Notes: a model not told the origin generated them from the letters alone. A stretch of DNA of 64,000 bases from an uncultured Fibrobacter sp. (GCF_900316465.1 NZ_ONDD01000007.1:65695-129694); one strand, 5' to 3'. Numbered from the stretch's first letter, positions 16,491 through 25,608 are shown. A program made the numbers and translations.

Positions 16491-19262
16491 TCATTTTAAA
16501 GTTTTCAAAAGAGAATCAACACGGGAAGTAATTTTGGGAGCGCCCGCAGAGCACAAATGGTCAAAATCAAGCGCTTCCTCGTCTGTATAATCGTGTTCGC
16601 CCATTTTGTTTTCATCAAGTAAAGTGAAATTTGAATACGTGGTTTCGTATTGAGCAATTCGTTCAATAAGCGTTTTCGCCAAACTACGACGCAAACCATA
16701 ACGGCCAAACGCTCCCGTTTCCTTGTATTTCGGGTTCTGCGGCATAATCAAGCCCACGACATGTACATCATGTTCTTTCGCCTTTTCAATTATACTTTCA
16801 AGCGCTTCAAAGCTATTTTCAATCAAATACATCTTGTCGTCATAATAAGTTGAATCCAAGGTAATTTCTACCGTATCGCCCCAGGATTTGCACTCGTTAG
16901 CCATAAAGCGTCCGCGATCGCCGAAATAGCGGTCATACTCCACCATCGAGATTGCATTTTCGGTACTTTCTAGCAAACCATCCGGGTATCCGTCTTTCCA
17001 ATAATCATGATTTGCATCGTACACATAGCCCGGATAATTATAGAAGGTCGTCGCAAAGAAATTATCGCTTTCCGGGCCATCGGTCTTATACCAGAAATCG
17101 ATATCCAGAGAAATCACGATGTACTTCAGTTTTTTCAAATGAGTAAACAAGTACCTATCGAGATAGTCGCGGGAGGAATAAATCGAGTTCGGCACATGGG
17201 AGAAATTCACCGCAAAAAATTCAGACGAGAACTCCTGCGGAGACAATCCGTTCAAAGGCCTCGAAGACCCAAGAATCGCCACATTCGCAGAATCGCGATA
17301 GCGCCATAATAGCTCCATATTATTCCGCATCATGTAAGATGCCAAGGCATCTTCGGGGTCCATATAGACCCCCGCGCTATCTTTATCAAGCGTTTTATTC
17401 TCTGTAACCGCCGGGTTCTTGTACGCCCAAAGATTCGGGTGCCAAAGTTCGTTGCCCTTAGCAAGTGCCACGACGCTACCATCAGACATATCAACCAGAA
17501 CTATTCCGGTATGGGCCCCAAAACCATTCGCAAGCGTTGCCACAGCCAAACGACGGTCCACCGCCACCCATTCCGTATGGTCAAACGTAAAGCCAGTCGG
17601 AGAGGCTACCGATTGAATCAACTTACCGGTACTATCGGCCACAAAGATGTTTTGGTGCACCGAATACTTGGAACCCACATAATTTTTACCCGTGGCGCTT
17701 GCAAAATCAAGGAACAAAGTCTGCTTTTCGCCATCTTTTGAAAGCGAAACATTGCAAGCCTGCTCCCCATTGTACCAAATCGTATCGCGATCATTGACGC
17801 GGGCTCGCAAAAGACGTGCGCCCGAAACAGCCAAAAGGTTATCGTCACTGATACCGCCATGATAAGCGCCGTCAAAAAGTTTTTGCGGAGTGCCAAATTT
17901 TCCATTTGCGAAAGGCACTTGCCAAGTAGAATTAGACATGAACGTCGCTTCGTTCTTATTAACGCCGGCATCAGTCACATAGACAATTACCGTATCACCG
18001 TTTTCAAGAACGCGCCAGCGCGGAATCGCCGCACTTTCGACATTGAGCTTTACCAGATTAGAGCCGTCTTCGTTCAAATCGCGCACATAAAGTTCCGACT
18101 TTCCTTCAACACCCTCGTACTTGGTGCAGAAGGCGACTCGCTCTCCGTCGGGAGAGATTTCAGGATGGTAAGCTTCAAGTGTATCGACAATTTCTACAAC
18201 AGAAAGAGTTCCATTGGAATAATCAATATAAGACAAATTCCCCGTTTCATCGTTGCGGAACACGAGTTTTGTTTTATAGGTGTCGGTGTACGAATAGACC
18301 GATGTCGCATTCGCCAGCGGAGTCACCTTGCTTACGGCAATGCGGCCATTGTCCCCCATCCATACAGCATTAGGGATATTACCAAAAGCCAAGCGGAAGC
18401 CGACATAATATTCTCGCGCTACAGATGTCACCGTGTAGACATCGCCACGCGAAAGCGTGTTAATGAGAGCCGCTTGATTGCGATAGCTACCACCCTTTAC
18501 AACGCGCTGGCCAAGCGAGCCTCCGTCAGGAGCGCCCACAAAATTTGTCACCGTGGTATCGCGCAAGCGGCCATACCAGTCATTTACCCATTCCAGCGCA
18601 TTACCTGCGATATCGCAGATTTCGCCTTCTTTGGCCTTGCCACAAACAGGGTGCAACTTGTAATCTGAATTATCGGCTGTCCAGGCCTTTTCTTGCGGAT
18701 TCCAATCTTGGTTTGCAGCAAAAATCCATTCGGCCTCCGTCGGCAAATGGATTGCCTTTTTTTCGGGCAAGTATTCAAAACCTTCCAAGCGAACGCAATG
18801 GTTTTCTGAATCCAGATATTTTTTCAAGTAAGTATAAGCCGTGTCAAAACCTTCGGACTTGCCGCGCTCATTCGCAAAAAGCACGGCATCGTAGTAGGTC
18901 AAATCGGTTACCGGCAGTGAATCATTTTCGCACTTTATCGTAAGCCCAATCGCAGGCGCCATCAAGGCGTTAAATTCACCGCAAGTCACTTCGCTCCTTG
19001 AAATCCAAAAATCATAACTGAACTTGACCTTCATGGATTCCAGGGAAACGGTTGCACCAGCAGCCTTCATCAAGAACATTCCCGCCGGAGTCTCCTCTTC
19101 TTTTGCAAGAGTGTCTTCGATATCAACGGGGTCTTTTACAGAAAGTGTATCATCCGGAATGACATCAACAATCGAATCGTCTTGAGACGTCGACTTGTCT
19201 GAATTGGAACAGCCCCAAAACAAGGCCGAAACCATACACATCAGAATCACACACCACTTCAT
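16491..19262 (-). CDS. TIGR02171-type Fibrobacter paralogous lipoprotein
   Basis: 923 residues. A lipobox (SALFWGC, Cys18) marks an exported lipoprotein. Residues about 55-295 look like a formylglycine-enzyme/SUMF1-type domain (LPTEAEWIFAA, GNALEWVNDWYG, VVKGGSYRN, VGFRLAF). Residues about 300-630 carry beta-propeller-like repeats (PEISPDGERVAFCT, TolB style). The C-terminal third starts with VAILGSSRPLNG and ends with DFDHLCSAGAPK, reminiscent of block I and the D-x-x-H of SGNH hydrolases. Size, lipoprotein nature and content fit the TIGR02171 family of F. succinogenes, whose function is unknown. A TATATA hexamer lies 7 bases before the ATG. Confidence 0.85.
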   Translation of the reverse strand: MKWCVILMCMVSALFWGCSNSDKSTSQDDSIVDVIPDDTLSVKDPVDIEDTLAKEEETPAGMFLMKAAGATVSLESMKVKFSYDFWISRSEVTCGEFNALMAPAIGLTIKCENDSLPVTDLTYYDAVLFANERGKSEGFDTAYTYLKKYLDSENHCVRLEGFEYLPEKKAIHLPTEAEWIFAANQDWNPQEKAWTADNSDYKLHPVCGKAKEGEICDIAGNALEWVNDWYGRLRDTTVTNFVGAPDGGSLGQRVVKGGSYRNQAALINTLSRGDVYTVTSVAREYYVGFRLAFGNIPNAVWMGDNGRIAVSKVTPLANATSVYSYTDTYKTKLVFRNDETGNLSYIDYSNGTLSVVEIVDTLEAYHPEISPDGERVAFCTKYEGVEGKSELYVRDLNEDGSNLVKLNVESAAIPRWRVLENGDTVIVYVTDAGVNKNEATFMSNSTWQVPFANGKFGTPQKLFDGAYHGGISDDNLLAVSGARLLRARVNDRDTIWYNGEQACNVSLSKDGEKQTLFLDFASATGKNYVGSKYSVHQNIFVADSTGKLIQSVASPTGFTFDHTEWVAVDRRLAVATLANGFGAHTGIVLVDMSDGSVVALAKGNELWHPNLWAYKNPAVTENKTLDKDSAGVYMDPEDALASYMMRNNMELLWRYRDSANVAILGSSRPLNGLSPQEFSSEFFAVNFSHVPNSIYSSRDYLDRYLFTHLKKLKYIVISLDIDFWYKTDGPESDNFFATTFYNYPGYVYDANHDYWKDGYPDGLLESTENAISMVEYDRYFGDRGRFMANECKSWGDTVEITLDSTYYDDKMYLIENSFEALESIIEKAKEHDVHVVGLIMPQNPKYKETGAFGRYGLRRSLAKTLIERIAQYETTYSNFTLLDENKMGEHDYTDEEALDFDHLCSAGAPKITSRVDSLLKTLK

Positions 19263-19339
19263 ATAACCATATATATATTTTTTATTTCTATATTTGCGCC
19301 GTTCAGAACATCTATAACCCTAAAATTTCGGGGAAAATC

Positions 19340-20779
19340 ATGGAAACCTTAAATTCCATCTTAGATACTATTGACGGCTACGTGTGGGGAATCCCGCTCA
19401 TTGCGGTCATCTTGTTTGTCGGAATCCTGCTCACAAGCCGCCTCGGCGTGCTTCAGGTAACAAACCTCGGCAACGCTCTGCGTTACATGCTCCACAACGA
19501 AAAGCACGGCGAAGGCGAAGTTTCAAGCTTTGCCGCCCTCTGCACCGCTCTTGCCGCAACCGTCGGCACGGGTAACATTGTAGGTGTCGCCACCGCTATC
19601 GGTACCGGTGGCCCGGGCGCACTCTTCTGGATGGAAGTCGCAGCCTTCTTTGGCATGGCCACCAAATACGCCGAAGGCCTTTTGGCTGTCAAGTATCGCA
19701 AGGTCGACACCGACGGCAAAGTGTTGGGCGGTCCGTTCTACTACATCGAAAGCGGTATCAAGGAACGTTTCGGACTCAACTTTAAGTGGCTCGCCGTTCT
19801 GTTCGCTGTCTTTGGCGTGCTCGCCGGTCTTCTCGGCATCGGAACCATTACGCAGGTCAACGGCATTACGTCGGCAGTAGCAACCGTATTCCCCTCTGGC
19901 GAATTCGTCAACATCGGCGGAAACTCTGTTTCTGTGTCTACCGCAATTGCAGGCCTTTTCTGCGCAGGCTTTACCGCCCTGGTAATTATCGGCGGCCTCA
20001 AGCGCATCGCCAAGGTTTCGCTCTACATTGTGCCGATTATGGCCATCTTCTACATTCTGTTCTGCTTGCTGATTCTCGGTTTCAACTTCTCCAAGATTTC
20101 GGGCGCTGTTGAACTGATTATCCGCGCCGCTTTCAACCCGAGCGCTGTAACCGGCGGTGTGGTCGGTACGATTTTCATTGCCATGCAGAAGGGTATTGCC
20201 CGCGGCATTTTCAGTAACGAAGCAGGCCTCGGTTCTGCCCCGATTGCCGCCGCTGCCGCAAAGACCAAGGAACCTGTCCGCCAGGGTCTCGTTTGCATGA
20301 CCGGCACCTTTATCGACACCATCATTATTTGCTCCATGACGGGCCTTGCCATTGTGGTAACAGGCGCATGGACTCCGGAACTCGGCCTCCAGGGCGTAAA
20401 CATCACCATGGAAGCCTTTACCCGCGGTCTCGAAAACCTGCCCGCAGGCGCAAGCGTAGCCCCCTTCATTCTGACAACGGCTTTGGTGTTCTTTGCCTTC
20501 ACGACGATTCTTGGCTGGGCTTACTATTCTGAACGCTGCCTGGAATACCTTGTGGGTCGCGGCAAGAAAGGTCCCATTCTCACCTTCCGCTGGCTGTATG
20601 TGGCCGCCGTCTTTATTGGCCCGTACCTCACGGTGAGCGCCGTGTGGACCAGCGCCGACATCTTTAACGGTCTGATGGCTTTCCCGAACTTGGTCGCCCT
20701 GGTTCTGCTTTCTGGCATTGTTGCCCGAGAGACCCGAATTTTCTTGGACAAGCTCCACAACGGAAAAGTTGGTGACTAA
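19340..20779 (+). CDS. Sodium:alanine symporter (AGCS family)
   Basis: 479 residues with about 10-11 hydrophobic segments; the blocks TVGTGNIVGVATAIGTGGPGA, KYAEGLLAVKYR, FSNEAGLGSAP and GWAYYSERCLEYL are hallmarks of AlsT/DagA/AgcS transporters, which import alanine or glycine with Na+. A GGGG ribosome site precedes the ATG. Divergent from the TIGR02171 gene and followed at 27 bases by ispD, possibly co-transcribed. Confidence 0.95.
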   Translation: METLNSILDTIDGYVWGIPLIAVILFVGILLTSRLGVLQVTNLGNALRYMLHNEKHGEGEVSSFAALCTALAATVGTGNIVGVATAIGTGGPGALFWMEVAAFFGMATKYAEGLLAVKYRKVDTDGKVLGGPFYYIESGIKERFGLNFKWLAVLFAVFGVLAGLLGIGTITQVNGITSAVATVFPSGEFVNIGGNSVSVSTAIAGLFCAGFTALVIIGGLKRIAKVSLYIVPIMAIFYILFCLLILGFNFSKISGAVELIIRAAFNPSAVTGGVVGTIFIAMQKGIARGIFSNEAGLGSAPIAAAAAKTKEPVRQGLVCMTGTFIDTIIICSMTGLAIVVTGAWTPELGLQGVNITMEAFTRGLENLPAGASVAPFILTTALVFFAFTTILGWAYYSERCLEYLVGRGKKGPILTFRWLYVAAVFIGPYLTVSAVWTSADIFNGLMAFPNLVALVLLSGIVARETRIFLDKLHNGKVGD

Positions 20780-20806
20780 ATTTTAAAGTAACGATTGGAT
20801 TTGGCA

Positions 20807-21529
20807 ATGGCAGACATGAAAGGAAAATTCGCGGCAGTGCTCCCCGCCGGGGGACTCGGCAAGCGCATGGGCGGTAACATTCCCAAGCAGCTTATGGTTT
20901 TGGGCGGCAAGCCCGTTTACCGCTACAGCCTCGAAACATTCCTTTCGATGGATGAAATCGCCGAAGTCGTGATGGCTGTACCCGCCGACTGGAAAGATCA
21001 TTTCGAAAAGGAAATTTTCGGCGACAAGGTTGGCGACGAGAATTTGCGCGAGCTTATCCGCACCAAGATGAAAATTGTCGTGGGCGGTGCAGAGCGCTGG
21101 CAATCTGTCGAAAACGGCGTGAATGCGCTCACCAGCGATGCCGAATTCGTGCTGGTACACGATGTGGCACGCCCCTTCATCAGTAAAGAAATCATCCACG
21201 ACGTGTGTGAAACGCTTGTTACCAAGGGTAGCTGCCTTGTGGCAAAGCCCGCCGTCGACACCATCAAGATTGCAAAAGACGGCTGCGTGCAGCAGACTAT
21301 CGACCGCAATACCGTATGGATGGCACAAACCCCGCAGGCAGCCTCGATTAAGTTACTGAAAAAGCTCTACGGGCGCATTGCCGCAGAGCCTTTAAACTTC
21401 ACGCCCACCGACGAAGCCAGCATTCTCGAATACTTCGGCGAAAGCGTCTATATCGTCAAGGGCAACAACCTGAACGACAAGCTTACGACTCCCGAAGACT
21501 TCGAGATTTTCGCAAGCCGCGCCAAATAA
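20807..21529 (+). CDS. ispD: 2-C-methyl-D-erythritol 4-phosphate cytidylyltransferase
   Basis: IspD makes CDP-methylerythritol in the non-mevalonate isoprenoid pathway. Motifs: nucleotide loop VLPAGGLGKRMGG with IPKQL, VVGGAERWQSVENG, LVHDVARPFIS, and TPQAAS. 240 residues from the ATG at 20807; an in-frame TTG at 20795 is less likely. No ispF is fused or adjacent. Convergent with the Cu/Zn permease gene, with only 2 bases between the stops. Confidence 0.94.
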   Translation: MADMKGKFAAVLPAGGLGKRMGGNIPKQLMVLGGKPVYRYSLETFLSMDEIAEVVMAVPADWKDHFEKEIFGDKVGDENLRELIRTKMKIVVGGAERWQSVENGVNALTSDAEFVLVHDVARPFISKEIIHDVCETLVTKGSCLVAKPAVDTIKIAKDGCVQQTIDRNTVWMAQTPQAASIKLLKKLYGRIAAEPLNFTPTDEASILEYFGESVYIVKGNNLNDKLTTPEDFEIFASRAK

Positions 21530-21531
21530 TT

Positions 21532-23037
21532 CTACACTTCCCCGCCGAATTCAAATCCGGCTTCGTCAATCGCCTTCTTGAGGGCGGTTTCGTTTATATC
21601 GTCTTCGTCATGCCACTCCACACGGAGTTCCTTTTTCGCGACATCGGCTTCAGCGGAAATCACGCCGTCTAGAACCATGACGGCCTTCTCGACACAAGCC
21701 TTGCAATGACTGCAATTCATGCCGTTCACGCGATAAGTTTTAACGACATGTTCGTCATGATGGTGATGTTCGTGAGAATGTTCATGGCAATGGCATTCGC
21801 CTTCACCGTGTTCATGGTGATGATGTTCATGGTGATGTTCTTCGCATTCGCAATGATCTTCACCTTCGCAGCAGCAATCATGTTCACCACAGCCGCAACC
21901 ACAATGTCCGCAGCCACAGCCCTTGTGCGCAAACTTCGCATAAATAATCAACACGGCAAATACGATTGCGCAAATGTACTCGAACACGCCGAGCGCTCCG
22001 TGACCATGACATTCTGCAGAACCATGCGGGAGCATTGATCCAAGAAACGTATCCATCAGGAATGTGTCGACAATAAAGCCAAAGAACATCGCACCGAAAG
22101 CAATCGAAATAAGGTAGGCCGCGAGAGTACGCTTGCCAAAGGCCTTGCCCACCACCAGCATGCTTGCGATACTCGTTGCTGGGCCAGCCATCAACAGCAC
22201 CAAAGCTGCACCCGGCGTAACACCCTTTTCAACAAGAGCCAAAGCCAGCGGAATAGATCCCGTCGCACAAGTGTACATGGGCATGGCAAGCACCAGCACC
22301 ACCAACATGCAAAGCAGCGGGTATTCGTGCAAGAACAAGAAGAAATCATCCGGCACAAAAGCCGCAATCAAGGCGCCCAGCAAAAGTCCGATAATCAGCC
22401 ACTTGCTCACATCGCCAATCATGTTCACAAAGCCATATTCAAAAGTTTCTTTCACCTTCTGCGCAAAAGACTTTTTCTCGTGTTCATCGTGATCATCATG
22501 GTCGCAAGAACAATGATCGCCTTCGCAGCCACAATGTTCATGCTCATGATGATGTTCGTGATGCTCATGCTCGTGAGAATTTTCAAGCACGGCAACACCC
22601 GTTTCAGGCTCGTTCTTTGTGACCAGATTAGTAAACACGCCGCCTAGCATTGCCGTTACAAATGCGGCCACCGGGCGCAGAATCGCAAACGGTCCACCCA
22701 AGAGCGAATACGTCGCCAAAATGGAATCCACGCCCGTCGCAGGCGTCGAAATCAAGAAACTCACGCTCGCGCCCTTGCTCGCCCCCTCTTTGCGAAGCGC
22801 AATCGAAGTCGGAATCACGCCGCAGCTACAAATCGGAAGCGGAACCCCGAACAAGGCCGCCCACAATACCGACTTAAAGTTCGGCTTCGCAATCTTTGGC
22901 ACATACAAGTGATTCGGCACCCACACATGCAAAATGCCCGCAAGCAAAAAGCCGAGCAAAAGGAACGGCGCCATCTCCGAAAACAGCGTAATGAATTGCC
23001 AAATAAACTTTTCCAGAATATCTAAAACCGCAGGCAT
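21532..23037 (-). CDS. SO_0444-family Cu/Zn efflux permease with HMA tail
   Basis: 501 residues. The membrane part has the permease signatures GVPLPICSCGVIP and MYTCATGSIPLAL in two homologous halves. A His/Asp/Cys-rich loop lies at about 155-195, a long Cys/His-rich stretch at about 385-440, and a C-terminal heavy-metal-associated domain carries GMNCSHCKAC. Together these point to export of Zn, Cu or similar ions from the cytoplasm. The gene starts directly after the stop of its ArsR regulator (TAA then ATG), so the two are coupled. Confidence 0.9.
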   Translation of the reverse strand: MPAVLDILEKFIWQFITLFSEMAPFLLLGFLLAGILHVWVPNHLYVPKIAKPNFKSVLWAALFGVPLPICSCGVIPTSIALRKEGASKGASVSFLISTPATGVDSILATYSLLGGPFAILRPVAAFVTAMLGGVFTNLVTKNEPETGVAVLENSHEHEHHEHHHEHEHCGCEGDHCSCDHDDHDEHEKKSFAQKVKETFEYGFVNMIGDVSKWLIIGLLLGALIAAFVPDDFFLFLHEYPLLCMLVVLVLAMPMYTCATGSIPLALALVEKGVTPGAALVLLMAGPATSIASMLVVGKAFGKRTLAAYLISIAFGAMFFGFIVDTFLMDTFLGSMLPHGSAECHGHGALGVFEYICAIVFAVLIIYAKFAHKGCGCGHCGCGCGEHDCCCEGEDHCECEEHHHEHHHHEHGEGECHCHEHSHEHHHHDEHVVKTYRVNGMNCSHCKACVEKAVMVLDGVISAEADVAKKELRVEWHDEDDINETALKKAIDEAGFEFGGEV

Positions 23038-23325
23038 TTACTTACCCTTCTTGTGCAGAATATGCGTGAGACCCGTATTGAAAATCAAACCGATATGTTC
23101 ATCATCCAGCGAATAGAACATCTTGCGACCGTCGCGACGCGGCTTCACCAAGTTCGCCGTACGCAGAATGCGCAACTGGTGGCTCACCACCGACTGTTCC
23201 AGGTTCAACTTTTCGGCAATATCGTTCACCGAGACTTCGCCCGAAAGTAGCAAGTGAATAATGCGGATACGCGTGGTATCGCCAAAGAACTTGAAGAACT
23301 CCGACAGTTCGAAAAGAACATCCAT
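23038..23325 (-). CDS. ArsR/SmtB-family metal-responsive repressor
   Basis: 95 residues from the ATG at 23325, or 110 from an upstream ATG at 23370. Winged helix-turn-helix with NDIAEKLNLEQSVVSHQLRIL as recognition helices and a C-terminal helix DDEHIGLIFNTGLTHI with Asp/His spaced as in the alpha-5 zinc site of SmtB/CzrA. Binding metal would release DNA and induce the permease gene downstream. The operator at 23351-23372 overlaps the longer start, so the shorter one is favoured. Confidence 0.88.
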   Translation of the reverse strand: MDVLFELSEFFKFFGDTTRIRIIHLLLSGEVSVNDIAEKLNLEQSVVSHQLRILRTANLVKPRRDGRKMFYSLDDEHIGLIFNTGLTHILHKKGK

Positions 23326-23350
23326 CGAGACTTCGTTTTTCGCATTTTTG

Positions 23351-23372
23351 ATATATGAACAATTATTCATAT
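23351..23372. promoter_or_regulatory. ArsR/SmtB-type operator
   Basis: ATATATGAACAATTATTCAT forms the inverted repeat TGAACA/TATTCA-type seen in CzrA/SmtB operators. It is immediately upstream of the metal regulator gene (minus strand) and explains autoregulation. Match to the family consensus is from memory. Confidence 0.7.
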
Positions 23373-23498
23373 TTTCATATATACATTTTTACCAGCGTTC
23401 CGTCAAGGTCAAAAGCCGAAATTCGTCCCATTTTCTTAAAAAGTTCCATCTTTTCTCCCCCATTTTTATATTTTTAGCCAAAAATTGAGGTTTTTTTA

Positions 23499-24518
23499 AT
23501 GAAAATTGCAGTTATTGGTGGCGCAGGTTATATTGGCAGCCACACGATTATCGAACTTTATAAGGCAGGCCATTCCGTTGTCGCCGTCGACAACCTGGTG
23601 AACTCTTGCGATGAATCACTCCGCAGAGTCGCCGAAATTGTCGGACAAGAAATTCCCTTTATCAAGGCGGACGCCCGCGATGCAGCCGCCATGGACAAGA
23701 TTTTCAAGGAAAACCACTTTGATGCCTGCATCCATTTTGCCGGGCTCAAGGCCGTGGGCGAATCGGTCCAGAAGCCGCTGGAATACTACGAAAACAACAT
23801 GAACGCGACATTCGTGCTGCTGAACGCCATGCGCAACAACGGCTGCAAGAACATCATCTTCTCGTCGTCGGCCACCGTGTACGGTGACCCCGCAGAAATT
23901 CCCATCACCGAAAAATGCCCGAAGGGCGCCATCACCAACCCTTACGGCCAGACAAAGTCGATGCTGGAACAGGTGCTGATCGACGTGCAGAAGGCAGACC
24001 CCGAATGGAACGTGGTACTGCTCCGCTACTTCAACCCGATTGGCGCCCACCCGAGCGGCCGCATCGGCGAAGACCCGAACGGCATTCCGAACAACTTAAT
24101 GCCTTACATTACGCAGACCGCCGTAGGCATCCGCAAGGAACTCGGCGTGTTCGGCAACGACTACGACACCCCCGACGGAACCGGCGTGCGCGACTACATT
24201 CACGTTTGCGACCTCGCCTCGGGCCACGTGAGCGCCCTGAAGGCCATCGAAAACAAGTGCGGACTCGCCATTTACAACCTGGGTACAGGTCACGGCTACT
24301 CCGTGCTCGACGTGGTGCACGCTTTTGAAAAGGTAAACGGCATCAAGGTGCCCTACAGCATCAAGCCCCGCCGCGCCGGCGACATTGCCACCTGCTACTG
24401 CAACCCCGAAAAGGCTTACAAAGAACTCGGCTGGAAGGCCCAGTTCGGCATCGAGGAAATGTGCCGCGACGCCTGGAACTGGCAAAAGAACAACCCGAAC
24501 GGTTACCGCAAGGGGTAA
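23499..24518 (+). CDS. galE: UDP-glucose 4-epimerase
   Basis: Interconverts UDP-glucose and UDP-galactose with bound NAD. N-terminal Rossmann motif GGAGYIGSH, catalytic Ser in SSSATVYG and Tyr-x3-Lys in YGQTKSM are present; RYFNPIGAHPSG, GVRDYIHV and RRAGDIATCY are GalE-specific blocks. 339 residues is the standard length. GAGG precedes the ATG by 8-9 bases. Monocistronic; a hairpin follows. Confidence 0.97.
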   Translation: MKIAVIGGAGYIGSHTIIELYKAGHSVVAVDNLVNSCDESLRRVAEIVGQEIPFIKADARDAAAMDKIFKENHFDACIHFAGLKAVGESVQKPLEYYENNMNATFVLLNAMRNNGCKNIIFSSSATVYGDPAEIPITEKCPKGAITNPYGQTKSMLEQVLIDVQKADPEWNVVLLRYFNPIGAHPSGRIGEDPNGIPNNLMPYITQTAVGIRKELGVFGNDYDTPDGTGVRDYIHVCDLASGHVSALKAIENKCGLAIYNLGTGHGYSVLDVVHAFEKVNGIKVPYSIKPRRAGDIATCYCNPEKAYKELGWKAQFGIEEMCRDAWNWQKNNPNGYRKG

Positions 24519-24537
24519 CGGTTCCAAAAGCCGCTTT

Positions 24538-24562
24538 CCGCAAAAAAATTCATTTTTTGCGG
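24538..24562 (+). terminator. Possible galE terminator hairpin
   Basis: CCGCAAAAAA / TTTTTTGCGG perfect inverted repeat 20 bases after galE. The T-run forms part of the stem, so it could work as a terminator or simply insulate the tRNA promoter. Confidence 0.5.
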
Positions 24563-24572
24563 CACCTTCCCC

Positions 24573-24601
24573 TTGACACCTCCGCCCAATTATTCTATAA
24601 T
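24573..24601 (+). promoter_or_regulatory. Consensus sigma-70 promoter of tRNA-Gly
   Basis: TTGACA (24573-24578), exactly 17 bases, TATAAT (24596-24601): a perfect consensus promoter, 11 bases before the mature tRNA. Confidence 0.92.
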
Positions 24602-24612
24602 TGGGCAACCCC

Positions 24613-24685
<73 letters not shown>

Positions 24686-24689
24686 CTAA

Positions 24690-24725
24690 AAAAGAAACGC
24701 CACCTTAACGGTGGCGTTCTTTTTT
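24690..24725 (+). terminator. Rho-independent terminator after tRNA-Gly
   Basis: AACGCCACC / GGTGGCGTT perfect 9-bp stem with a 5-base loop followed by CTTTTTT. Confidence 0.9.
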
Positions 24726-24726
24726 A

Positions 24727-25243
24727 TTCGCGTGAACGGGACTCGGAAACGAGAAGAGGGGCCGACTAAATAATGAGTTGCGCGAAGCGCGTGCGAATTA
24801 TTTAGGAACTCACGCCCTAAAGGGCGGGAGGCCCGCCAGGGTGAGGAGCTAGCCGGTCGCAGACCGGAGACTAGCGACGAATCACTAAATTCTTTCGTGG
24901 GCGCAAGCCCGTGGAAAGAATTTAGGACTTTGAGCGAAGCGATAAACCCGTCAGGGCAGCAAGTCAGCCGCGCAGCGGAGACTGACGCAGCTGTCAATCC
25001 CTTTTCCCTATACGCCAAATCACATAATTTGTCTCATGCACGAAGTGCGAAGAGGCAAATTATGAGCTTGAGGCAAGCGCAGCTTGCATCGAGCCCGTAG
25101 GGTTAGACCGCAACCTTGCGCAAGCAAGGAATATTGCGGGCTAACAATCCCTTTTGACGCCTACGGCGTCCGCGGCGTCACTCGGTCATGACAAAATGCA
25201 AGCATTTTGTCGCGACACTCGTTTAGCACGCTTTTCCCGCTCT
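24727..25243 (+). repeat. Array of nested palindromes bounded by tRNA-Gly 3'-end fragments
   Basis: About 500 bp with no credible gene but at least eight nested inverted repeats, many with an outer arm, an inner GC-rich arm and a short GCA/GCAA/GAA loop: 24766-24805, 24848-24875, 24885-24925 (12-bp perfect outer arms), 24964-24985, 25023-25064, 25073-25087, 25103-25144, 25156-25170 and 25190-25211. Pieces of the tRNA 3' end recur at 24998-25008 (TCCCTTTTCCC), 25148-25155 (TCCCTTTT) and 25231-25243 (CTTTTCCCGCTCT, identical to 24675-24687). It could be a mobile or accreted element at the tRNA, or a structured RNA. Function unknown. Confidence 0.75.
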
Positions 25244-25251
25244 CAATCTTC

Positions 25252-25467
25252 CTACTTCCAACTCATGTTCAATTTGCGTTTTGTATTCGCGCAATCCGTC
25301 AAATACGAATCTATCAGCACCTGGTACGGAATACCGAGTTCCGCAGCCATATTCTTGAAATAATCGATTGTATCAGAATTCAACCTTATGGTTATCTGTT
25401 TTTTGAAGAGCTTTGCATAAGGATTCTTCTTGGCCTTCATTTTTGAAAAATCATATTCCTTCTTCAT
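25252..25467 (-). CDS. Orphan CopG/BrnA-like antitoxin
   Basis: 71 residues from the ATG at 25467, which follows AAAAGGAG by 7 bases. The core KQITIRLNSDTIDYFKNMA and ELGIPYQVLIDSYL is a ribbon-helix-helix of the CopG/BrnA type used by antitoxins to bind operator DNA. The N-terminus (YDFSKMKAKKNPYAK) is also typical. No BrnT-like or other toxin gene is adjacent: upstream is the FISUMP lipoprotein, downstream the palindrome array. It is either a solitary regulator or the remnant of a pair. Confidence 0.78.
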   Translation of the reverse strand: MKKEYDFSKMKAKKNPYAKLFKKQITIRLNSDTIDYFKNMAAELGIPYQVLIDSYLTDCANTKRKLNMSWK

Positions 25468-25534
25468 AAGCAATCTCCTTTTCTTGCGATCCAGATTTTC
25501 TCTATATAATTATAATATAATTACAAAAATAAAA

Positions 25535-25590
25535 AAAAGAACAACACCCAATGGGCTATTTAAGCACAGCCCGGTTTTTGTTTAAAATTA
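25535..25590 (-). terminator. Possible terminator of FISUMP lipoprotein gene
   Basis: GGGCT / AGCCC stem (25553-25572) followed on the minus strand by a T-rich tract. The T-run is about 15 bases from the stem, so it is not a textbook terminator. Confidence 0.4.
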
Positions 25591-25608
25591 ACGGATAACA
25601 CTAAAGGA

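Noticed and set aside
24686..25018. 110-codon minus-strand frame over the palindrome array
   Set aside because: The frame is made of inverted repeats and has no ribosome site; not a credible protein.
24727..25243. CRISPR array
   Set aside because: The palindromes differ from each other and are not regularly spaced direct repeats; no cas genes.
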